Assembly: GCA_963728855.1 (NCBI GenBank) | Contig: CAVSLN010000004.1 | Location: 1 to 64,000 of the forward strand | DNA: 64,000 nucleotides | From: AC-43 sp963728855 | Lineage (GTDB): Bacteria > Actinomycetota > Actinomycetes > Mycobacteriales > Micromonosporaceae | Direction of reading: 5' to 3' | Shown: one piece after another, positions 57,391-64,000 of the stretch | How the letters are laid out: every line of letters begins with the position of its first letter | Numbering within the stretch: position 1 is the stretch's first letter | Notes under the pieces: model-generated | The model's database searches: none | What the model saw: only the letters and a program-made list of their open reading frames with translations | What the model was told of the DNA's origin: nothing | Translations under genes and position numbers: made by a program

Positions 57391-58039
57391 TATCGGTGAT
57401 TACCCCGACAGGTGGCGAAGGTGGAGAATATTCACGATTGGTATCTGAACGCAGAAGGAGCTAACGATCCGGCGGGGCACGACTGGGGAACCGACGACCC
57501 TCACGATCGAAGTCCTGACTCCTGGTTGGATCGCCTCACGCCGCCTACCACTGCTGACGATGCCGCACGCGCGCCTTCCCCATGGCCGGGCAAGTCCAGC
57601 CGATTCCAGCCCGCCGCCCAAAGGCAGCCCTGACCATCCACAAGGCAAAGTGGACGAGCATCGAGCAAGCGCAGGTCGAAGGCTAGGGCCGCTGCGAACG
57701 TTCAGGAGGTACTGGCTAGACAGCGCCAGGCTCCCGTGCAAGCTCGAGCGTTCGAGCGGTTTGCCGAGGCTGTACGGAAGCTACATATCGATCAACCAGC
57801 GTTGGGCGCAAAGCAGTTGGCCGCCGAACTTCGGCGACGAGGCTGGCGAGATTTCCGAGGGTCCCATGTGGTCCTGTCGTCCTTGCTCTTGCAGGAAAGC
57901 AGCCAATCACGCCTGAACCGCGGGCGGAGAATCCAAGGTCAGGTGTTTCGCGGCCGACAAGGCGTACCGGCAAGTCGCGGCGAGGCGCGTCCCGAACGCA
58001 ACCAAGGACAGAGCAAAGGCAGTCGCCGGCCCTTTTGAC
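57391..58039. other. poorly coding interval with two possible small ORFs
   Basis: Between the right repeat and IS66 two weak plus-strand frames exist. One is at 57,412-57,633 (73 residues, opening VENIHDWYLNAEG). The other is at 57,736-58,038, where a helical segment ARAFERFAEAVRKLHIDQPA and LGAKQLAAELRRRGWRDF looks protein-like but then runs into the IS66 end. Neither has a recognised family, and the second is probably a fragment. Confidence 0.4.
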
Positions 58040-59875
58040 GTAGCTATTCAGCAAGGGCCAGAGGCGATGCTGGTCGCAAAGTCCTAGGCCAACGGCCTGG
58101 GCGTCTAGCCAGCCGGGGATGCGCTGTTGGCTGTTGCTCGGGTGGGTACGCTTACACGGCCGGGGCGGTCGCGGGTGGCAGCCAGGGCCCGGTGGTGAAC
58201 AGTTGCTTAAGCGCGTCGAGTTTGTCGATGCCCCACTTGGCGGCGGTCGACAGGTAGGACTGCACGGTGGCGAACTCGGTGAGCCCCTGGAGGGTTCGCC
58301 AGGCTCCGCCGGAGCCGCGCATCTGGACCTTGACGGGCCGCGCGTCCCTTTCGGCCTGATTGTTGGTAAATCCGACGCCCAGATCGGTGGCGAAACGGAG
58401 GATGACATCCTCGTGGTCGCGGAAGCGTCGGGCCAGGGTCCGGGCCCGTTTCGCGGCGGCGCCGCGTCGGGATTCGTTGTCGAGCAGCCCTTGCAGGGCG
58501 GCGCCGCGGTAGAGCACCCGGATCTGTTCGAGGTCGGCGTCGTCCAGGCAGGGCTTGCCAGCGGTCCGGGCCGCGGTCGCGGCCTTGTTCGCCTTGATCA
58601 GCACGTCGGCCATCCGGGTGGCCCAGTCCTGCCCTTGCGGGTCCCACCGGTAGACATCCTCCAGATCACGGAGGTTGTGCGCACCGCACCAGGCGTGCAA
58701 CGCCTCCACCAGGTGGTGGTAACCGGCGTAGCCGTCCCGCACGATCGTCCCCGTGAAACCGGGCAACACCTTACCCGCGTCGATATCGGCCGCGGACCGG
58801 CCACCGGTGTGCAGGTGGGTCAGGAACTCGGTGCACGCCACGTGCACGTAGGTCAGGTCCCCTTCGGCGCGGGCGGTGGTCTCATCAGCGTGCAGCACCT
58901 CGGCCTGACGCAGCAATACGCGTACCCGGTCCATGAACGGGCCCAGCAGGCCAGCGGCCTTGCCCCGTACCCCGGCAACGAACCCGACCGACACGTACAC
59001 GCCCAGCATCGCGGCGATCAGCTTCCCCGCCCGGTACGCCGGAATATGGTTGCCGCACACCAGGTTCGCCGCGTGCGCGTGGGTGTCCGGCCCGTACTGG
59101 GCTCGCCCCGCCGCCCACGGCGGCGCCTGACCCTCGGTCAGGGTGCCACACCGGCCACAACGACGCGCCTGAACCTCGAACTCTGTCACCCGAGGCCGCG
59201 GCGGAGGCGGCGGCGGGTCGAACACCTGCCGACGATTGACCGCCTCCACCGGCGCATCCGCCAAGTCCGCCGAACAATCCCGGCAACACAACGGCGCGCA
59301 TACGATCGTCTCGTCCGGGTCGGCGACCCGCTCCAGGGTCGACCCCGGCGCACCCGGCTGCTTGCCCGGCTTCCGCCCGGTCTTCTTCCGCAACGACCGG
59401 TCTCTGGGCTTCTGACGTTCCTTGGTGTACGGGCTGTCCGACGACGGGGGCTTGCTCGAGTTCGACGAGTCCCGCCCTGCCCGCCGCTCCAACTGGCTGA
59501 CCCGATCGGCAAGCTCGGCCACCTGCCGGTCCCGCTCGGCCAGCACCGCGTCGCGTACCGCCAGCTCCGCCGCGCGCAGCCCCGCCTGCGACTCGATCAC
59601 CTCACGCAGCTGTGCGCAGACCTCCCGCAGATGGGCACTGGCCTGCCGCTCGGCCGCCAACGCCGCCCGCAACTCCTCCACATCGGAGGAAAACACCGGC
59701 AGCTGATCGGACACGAGGACCGATGCTCACCCAAACCACCGACCCGACCAAGCCGACACGCCGAACAACCAACCAGATCCACCCGTCACCCCGGTCAGGC
59801 GTCACTCGGGATGAGGATCGCAGGGCAGCGGCGGGAGACCCTCACGCACCCCCGTGACCCTTGCTGAATAGCTAC
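58040..59875 (-). mobile_element. IS66-like insertion sequence
   Basis: This 1836-bp element is bounded by near-perfect inverted repeats: GTAGCTATTCAGCAAGGGCC at the left and the complement of TGACCCTTGCTGAATAGCTAC at the right. The flanking octamers (CTTTTGAC, CTGTTGTG) are not identical, so no target duplication is claimed. Only the transposase gene is present, without the accessory TnpA/TnpB of larger IS66 elements. Confidence 0.88.
58152..59714 (-). CDS. IS66-family transposase
   Basis: An intact 520-residue protein. The N-terminus is a leucine-zipper-like coiled coil (VEELRAALAAERQASAHLRE). Next come the SSNSSKPPSSD linker, a zinc-binding segment (CCRDCS, RRCGRCGTLTEG) and the DDE core: EVLHADETTARAEGD, VLPGFTGTIVRDGYAGYHHL and FTNNQAERDARPVKVQMRG. 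All are diagnostic for IS66 (DDE_Tnp_IS66). No frameshift is seen. Confidence 0.93.
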   Translation of the reverse strand: MSDQLPVFSSDVEELRAALAAERQASAHLREVCAQLREVIESQAGLRAAELAVRDAVLAERDRQVAELADRVSQLERRAGRDSSNSSKPPSSDSPYTKERQKPRDRSLRKKTGRKPGKQPGAPGSTLERVADPDETIVCAPLCCRDCSADLADAPVEAVNRRQVFDPPPPPPRPRVTEFEVQARRCGRCGTLTEGQAPPWAAGRAQYGPDTHAHAANLVCGNHIPAYRAGKLIAAMLGVYVSVGFVAGVRGKAAGLLGPFMDRVRVLLRQAEVLHADETTARAEGDLTYVHVACTEFLTHLHTGGRSAADIDAGKVLPGFTGTIVRDGYAGYHHLVEALHAWCGAHNLRDLEDVYRWDPQGQDWATRMADVLIKANKAATAARTAGKPCLDDADLEQIRVLYRGAALQGLLDNESRRGAAAKRARTLARRFRDHEDVILRFATDLGVGFTNNQAERDARPVKVQMRGSGGAWRTLQGLTEFATVQSYLSTAAKWGIDKLDALKQLFTTGPWLPPATAPAV

Positions 59876-60480
59876 CTGTTGTGCTGCTCGGATCGTCTCG
59901 CGGTGACCTGGGGTCCCTCGTGTTTATGCTGGTCACGGGCTTGGTGGACGTTCGCTGACACAAGTGCGCTCAACGTAGTTGAACGGCGCTGAACGGCTTC
60001 GTGTTTGCAGAGGTCACGAGCCTGTTGATCGAGAGTCGCGAAAGGTACGGAGGACTCGCTGGTCGTTACGGGTGGGAGCGGATTGGGAGCAGGATTCTGA
60101 CCGCCACCGTGCGGGAGAAGCGCTCAGGCTGCCGGGGTGAGGAAGTGTTCTGGAAGTGGCGCGGGTACCTCGAAGCCGATCGCCAATCAGCCTGTGTCGA
60201 TTCACCCGACGATCCCGGCCATACCGATTGAACCTGGTTCATCGTGGCGTTGCAGCAGCTCACGACCTGATTTGACAGGACTGTTGGTTTTGCATTGCGG
60301 CAGCCCAATGGCTTGATCATGCAACCAGGCGGAGTGGAACCTTGGAGTCAAGGGAAGATCACGATCAGAACACAAGAGATTTGATCAACAACTGGTACCC
60401 GCGCGTGTCGTCACCCACAGCGCGGGGTCCCCACCTTCGATGGATTCGACGAAGAACACCATCACAGCTGGAGACCCCGC
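59876..60480. other. unassigned interval
   Basis: No supported gene occurs in ~600 bases between IS66 and the next transposase fragment. Short frames lack any protein-like pattern. Confidence 0.4.
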
Positions 60481-60911
60481 CATGTCTTCCTATCAGTCAC
60501 CAACCCAGCTTGGCGCTTGGCGACCCGACCGGCCGTTGGTTGACGTTCACCGCCGCGGTCGCGGTCTCCGCCGCCACCCGTGACTGGCTCGCCACCAAGA
60601 TCACCCAACGACGGCGGAAGATCCGTTCCCGGTGGCGGCTGCTGAACCCCACCACCCAGGCCACCCTCGTGCTCGCGTTCCTGCGCACCAACCTCACATA
60701 TGCCGAACTGGCCGCAGCCAACCACATCAGCGCCAGCACCTGCCGACGCATCATCAACGAAGGCATCGACCTGCTCGCCGAACGGGCCATCCGCCTGTGC
60801 GAGGTGCTGCGCCTAGCGAAGAAGGCCGGCTGGGAGTACCTGCTCATCGACGGCGTCAACGTCCCCACCATCGCGTTCGCCCGCCGCCTCAACCGCCGCC
60901 AACAGCACTAA
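60481..60911 (+). pseudogene. IS5-like transposase, N-terminal fragment
   Basis: The frame reads TQRRRKIRSRWRLLNPTTQA, TLVLAFLRTNLTYAELAAAN, HISASTCRRIINEGIDLLAE, a helix-turn-helix that precedes the DDE domain in one group of IS5-related transposases, then LLIDGVNVPTIAF, where the first catalytic Asp sits. It then ends at a stop within unrelated sequence. The N-terminal residues up to about 60,530 may be in another frame. Two thirds of the protein are missing. Confidence 0.65.
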
Positions 60912-61008
60912 TCCGAAAATCAAGCCTGTGTGGGCAGGCGGCAGCGTCGGGGCAACGCCCCGACGGCGTGAGGTATGAGGGTGCTGTGGTTGGGGGCGGA
61001 CGGTGGGG

Positions 61009-61962
61009 TTAGGCGGCGAGTTCGAGGTCTACCTTGTAGCCGAGCGCTTCCAGCGCGCGAATGTGGTTGCGTTTACGGCGGTCCGGGCCGATGCGGTTGT
61101 CGTAGAAGTCGGATCCCAGATCGTGGAAGCCGGTGTCGGGGTTGGACAGCAAGTGCCAGACGGCGACCAGGATGGAACGACCAACCGCGACGATCGCTTT
61201 GAGTTTGCCGCGGCGTTTGGCGATGCGGCGGTAGCGTTCACCCAGGAACGTGTCGGTCTTGCCGGCGGAGGTGGCCGCCTCGCCGAGGACGCGGGCCAGG
61301 TAGGTGTTGCCGTGGCCGGTGGCGTTCTTGCCTTTCTTCTTACCGGCCGACTCTTTGACGATCGGGGTGAACTTGGCCCAGGAGCACAGGTGCCCCGGTG
61401 TCGGGAACCTGCTCATATCCGGGCCGATCTCGGCGAGGATGGCGTGTGCGGTGGTCGCCTTGACACCGGGGATCTCACTGAGGCGTTCCACCGCATGGAC
61501 GAAAGGGGCAACAGCGGCCTCGATCTGGGCGTCGAGTTCGGCGATGTCGGCCTCGAGGCCCTCGACCCGGTCGAGCATCTTGCCCAGCAGGAACCCATGG
61601 TGGTCGGTGAAGTGGCCGGTGAACGCCTCCTGCAGGGCGGGGATCTTGACCCGCATCCGGGCGCGGGCCATCTGCGCGAGCACCTTCGGGTCCTGCTGCC
61701 CATCGATCAACGCGCGCATCATCTCCCGGCCGGAGACGCCGAAGATGTCGGTGGCCACGCTGGACAGCTTGATGCAGGCGTCCTCGAGCAGCTTCTCAGC
61801 CCGGTTCTTCTCCGCGGTGCGTACGTTGACCAGATCGGTGCGGTAACGCGTCAGATCCCGTAGCCGCCGGATCGGTGGCGGGGGCACGAAGCTGGGCCGG
61901 ATCATCTGCCGCTCGGCGACCTTGCACAGCCACACCGCGTCGATCTTGTCTTCTCCGAACTA
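61009..61962 (-). pseudogene. IS110-family transposase, N-terminally truncated
   Basis: The frame from 61,962 to the stop at 61,009 codes FGEDKIDAVWLCKVAERQMI, RPSFVPPPPIRRLRDLTRYR, a coiled coil, then the Transposase_20 domain RLSEIPGVKATTAHAILAEI, GPDMSRFPTPGHLCSWAKFT and NTYLARVLGEAATSAGKTDT. The DEDD catalytic N-terminal domain is lost except its last helix. The cut at 61,962 is next to the 61,971 gene, suggesting a site where another element inserted. Confidence 0.85.
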
Positions 61963-61970
61963 AAAAATGA

Positions 61971-62357
61971 TCAAGGAAGTTGAGCTGGGGGTCGCTGTCC
62001 GGAGGCGTGGAGGACTGCGGTGGTCACCCGTTGGATGTTGCGGTGGTCGAGTCCGCTGAGGGCGTCGCGGAGGTCGACGGGGATGCCGTGGGCGAGGCTG
62101 GCCGCGATGCGCTGTTCGCCGCCGGAGCAGGGCAGGTGTCCGGTGTTCAGGGCGGTGACTGCGGCTGGCCAGTCGATGGCGGCCATGGAAGTCGTGCCGT
62201 CGGTGATGCTGGTGCCGAGGTGCGCGAAGCGGTCGCGGAAGTCGTTGCGGGGTAGGAAGGATCCGTGGCTGATGACGAGCTCGACGCTGGCTTCGGCGGG
62301 GTAGATACCGCGGGCGTGGGCGCATAGCGCGGTATGCAGCGCCGACGGGATGGTCAT
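61971..62357 (-). CDS. small hypothetical protein coupled to recombinase
   Basis: An intact 128-residue protein whose ATG (62,357) overlaps the recombinase stop (ATGA). It reads HTALCAHARGIYPAEASVEL, SFLPRNDFRDRFAHLG, MAAIDWPAAVTALNTGHLPC and SGGEQRIAASLAHGIPVDL. The SGGxxRILRLAASLA-like segment recurs in small proteins encoded beside actinobacterial recombinases. Translational coupling suggests it assists the recombinase. Function is unknown. Confidence 0.6.
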   Translation of the reverse strand: MTIPSALHTALCAHARGIYPAEASVELVISHGSFLPRNDFRDRFAHLGTSITDGTTSMAAIDWPAAVTALNTGHLPCSGGEQRIAASLAHGIPVDLRDALSGLDHRNIQRVTTAVLHASGQRPPAQLP

Positions 62358-64000
62358 TCGGTTACCTCGCTGGCGTGGAGTGAAGCCAGCGCGGTGACGG
62401 TGCGGGCGGCGACGTCTGGGAATGTGGGCATGCCGAGACCGACGGTGTCGCGGCGGGTGGTGATCTCGTCCATCTGGGCGAGCTTGCCCAGGGCGCCGGC
62501 CAGACTGACTTTGAGGCCCTCTGCTTCGCCAAACCAGCGATGCTGCTCGGCCTCGGCGATCCGCGCGGTCAGGTTGTCGCGGATCTGGACCAGGCGGGGA
62601 CGTTGGACGGGGTCGGGGCGTAGCAGCGGACACCTCAGACATGAATGTTCGTGAATACATTGGGTGTCGTAGGAGCGGCCACAGTCGCCGAGAGCGACCT
62701 TACGGTGTTCGAAGTGCCCGAGGAACTCGGCCCATTCGGCGTCGGTGGGGGTGCGGTACTCCTCGGCTGGGCGCAGGCCCCGGCGGCGGGCGATGAAGGC
62801 CCGGTGGCCGTTGATGGCCTCTTCTTGATAGACGGCCTTATATCCCATGGTGGTGTTGATGTCGCGGTGGCCGGCGACCAGCTGGGCGATATGTGGCGGC
62901 ATACCATGCACGATCGCGTCGGTGATGAAGATTCTTCTGAAATCGTGGAAGGTGTATCGCATCGGGGTGCCGCTGGCGTCTTTGACGCCGATCCCGGCCA
63001 GGGCGTGGTCGAGGTAGCCACGCAGGACGGTTTGGCCCACGGGTCGGTTCTCCAGCCGGCACGTCCACTGCAACAGCAACGGCATCGGCGGGTTGTAGAC
63101 ACGTTCGTTCTGGTCGTAGGAGACCACCAAAGGCACGTTCGGTTGCGTGCCGCGGATCCTGAACACGATGGCCGACAACACATCGGCCAGCTCCGGGGAA
63201 ATCACCAGCAGCCGCTCGGTATCGGTCTTCGAAGGGGCGATCTGCAACAGCGGGATCAGCTCACCGGTGGCCGGCAGCCGATACTGGATCAAGCTGTGAT
63301 GGGAGAGCTCTGTCAACTCCTCGATGCGGATGCCGGTAAGCCGCAGAACCTCCACCATCGCCCGGGTCCAGAACCCGCGGTGCTCTTCGAAGACAAGGTC
63401 ACGGCGTTTACCACCCTCCGGGTCTTCAGCCCAGACCCGGCCGGTCGTGGTGGTCTTCATCACCGACCGCCGCAGTGTCTGCCCGGCGGCGGTGAACAGC
63501 CCGCCCTCGGCGGTGTTCTGGGCGGCCCGTAGCCGCTGCGCGGTGGCCTGGCGTTGCGCGTCGACGAACGCGACCAGCGCGGGCAGCACCGGCAGGCGTT
63601 CCCGGGTCCGCTGATCGGTGCGGGACTTGCGCCGCGACCGGTCCTTCTTGTGGGACACCTCGCTGGCGCTGACCGGGCAGCGCACCGCCCACGGTACCCA
63701 TCTGGGGTCGTCGTCGGCCCACTCGGCGATGTCGAGGTAGAACGCCCGCACCGCGGTCAGCACGCTGCGGCCATCCAGGCGGGCCGACACAGTCGTGACG
63801 GCGTCACCGTCGCCGGTGTGGGTCGTGCGGGTCCTGGTCATGACGCGCTGTTTCCACGCCGCGGCGACATCCCGGGGAAGTTTGAGGGTGTCGATGCCCG
63901 GGTGGTGGGTCTCCAGATCGGCCCAGAACAGCTTGCCGAGTAGGTAGGCCAGACGCTGCAGCGAGGAGAAGTCGTTGACCAGCTTGCGTTCGGTCAGGTA
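62354..64000 (-). CDS. tyrosine recombinase/integrase, 5' end beyond window
   Basis: The frame is open to the window edge, so the start is missing. The catalytic domain shows VLRLTGIRIEELTEL (first Arg), TFHDFRRIFITDAIVHG (HxxR) and GHRDINTTMGYKAVY (His and nucleophile Tyr). A Cys-rich tail (CIHEHSCLRCPLLRPDP) follows, as in recombinases of Tn554 or RIT-type units that lie in gene groups. At least 548 residues are present. It overlaps the small 61,971 gene by four bases. It probably moves its own element rather than excising the tRNA-bounded segment, which lies outside it. Confidence 0.85.
   Translation of the reverse strand, partial: YLTERKLVNDFSSLQRLAYLLGKLFWADLETHHPGIDTLKLPRDVAAAWKQRVMTRTRTTHTGDGDAVTTVSARLDGRSVLTAVRAFYLDIAEWADDDPRWVPWAVRCPVSASEVSHKKDRSRRKSRTDQRTRERLPVLPALVAFVDAQRQATAQRLRAAQNTAEGGLFTAAGQTLRRSVMKTTTTGRVWAEDPEGGKRRDLVFEEHRGFWTRAMVEVLRLTGIRIEELTELSHHSLIQYRLPATGELIPLLQIAPSKTDTERLLVISPELADVLSAIVFRIRGTQPNVPLVVSYDQNERVYNPPMPLLLQWTCRLENRPVGQTVLRGYLDHALAGIGVKDASGTPMRYTFHDFRRIFITDAIVHGMPPHIAQLVAGHRDINTTMGYKAVYQEEAINGHRAFIARRRGLRPAEEYRTPTDAEWAEFLGHFEHRKVALGDCGRSYDTQCIHEHSCLRCPLLRPDPVQRPRLVQIRDNLTARIAEAEQHRWFGEAEGLKVSLAGALGKLAQMDEITTRRDTVGLGMPTFPDVAARTVTALASLHASEVTE

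Noticed and set aside
58119..59867. 582-residue plus-strand frame opposite the IS66 transposase.
   Set aside because: Antisense shadow. The minus strand has all IS66 motifs.
1..64000. CRISPR arrays or rRNA genes.
   Set aside because: No regularly spaced short repeats and no ribosomal RNA sequence were seen.

Overview
The window looks like two unrelated genomes joined near 15 kb. Bases 1 to about 14,990 carry gene types typical of myxobacteria and relatives (Polyangia or Nannocystis-like): a Ser/Thr kinase with TPR tail, lipoproteins with Ser/Thr-rich linkers, an AgmX/PglI-type C-terminal domain, an HtrA protease and a TIR protein. Nearly every gene there is broken by single-base frameshifts every 100-500 bases, always restorable by a one-base correction. 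That pattern suggests residual sequencing error rather than gene decay. From about 15,060 onward the content is actinobacterial (Micromonosporaceae or Streptomyces-like), with long intact frames including one of about 11 kb. Here broken genes look biologically degraded. No intact gene spans the boundary, and the MFS gene next to it has no usable start codon.

Left part (1-14,990): TIR protein (partial), Hsp20, HtrA lipoprotein, Lcl_C/DUF1566 membrane protein, kinase-TPR, a converging unknown gene, a repeat-rich beta-solenoid lipoprotein, a polytopic glycosyltransferase-like protein, an AgmX-type lipoprotein, a quinone oxidoreductase and an MFS transporter. TATACT/TAGACT-like -10 boxes sit just upstream of several starts.

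Right part: a protein with three dsRNA-binding-like domains (15-16.4 kb) precedes a 39.9-kb segment bounded by two colinear 241-bp direct repeats (17,288-17,528 and 57,150-57,390). Each repeat begins with the 3' half of a tRNA-Arg(ACG), as expected for attachment sites of an integrative element or stacked islands. Inside lie four well-delimited insertion sequences (ISAzo13-like, IS4-like, IS701-like, IS1182-like), IS6 fragments and many truncated genes. Four functional modules stand out. (1) A 3.6-kaa RHS polymorphic toxin with Hint domain and LHH-type nuclease tip, followed by a SUKH immunity gene (28-39.6 kb). (2) Remnants of a sulfur/persulfide cluster around an intact CsoR-family repressor (41.1-43.4 kb). 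(3) A mer-like metal operon with a MerR-type promoter, effector-only MerR, rhodanese, MerR and MerT-like protein (46.0-48.0 kb). (4) A 2OG-Fe(II) oxygenase, a chimeric pRiA4b-ORF3/helicase gene split by IS1182, and two conserved hypotheticals (49.6-56.7 kb).

Beyond the right repeat are a complete IS66-like element, fragments of IS5-like and IS110 transposases, and a tyrosine recombinase overlapping a small gene, running off the window end. No rRNA genes, complete tRNA genes or CRISPR arrays were seen.
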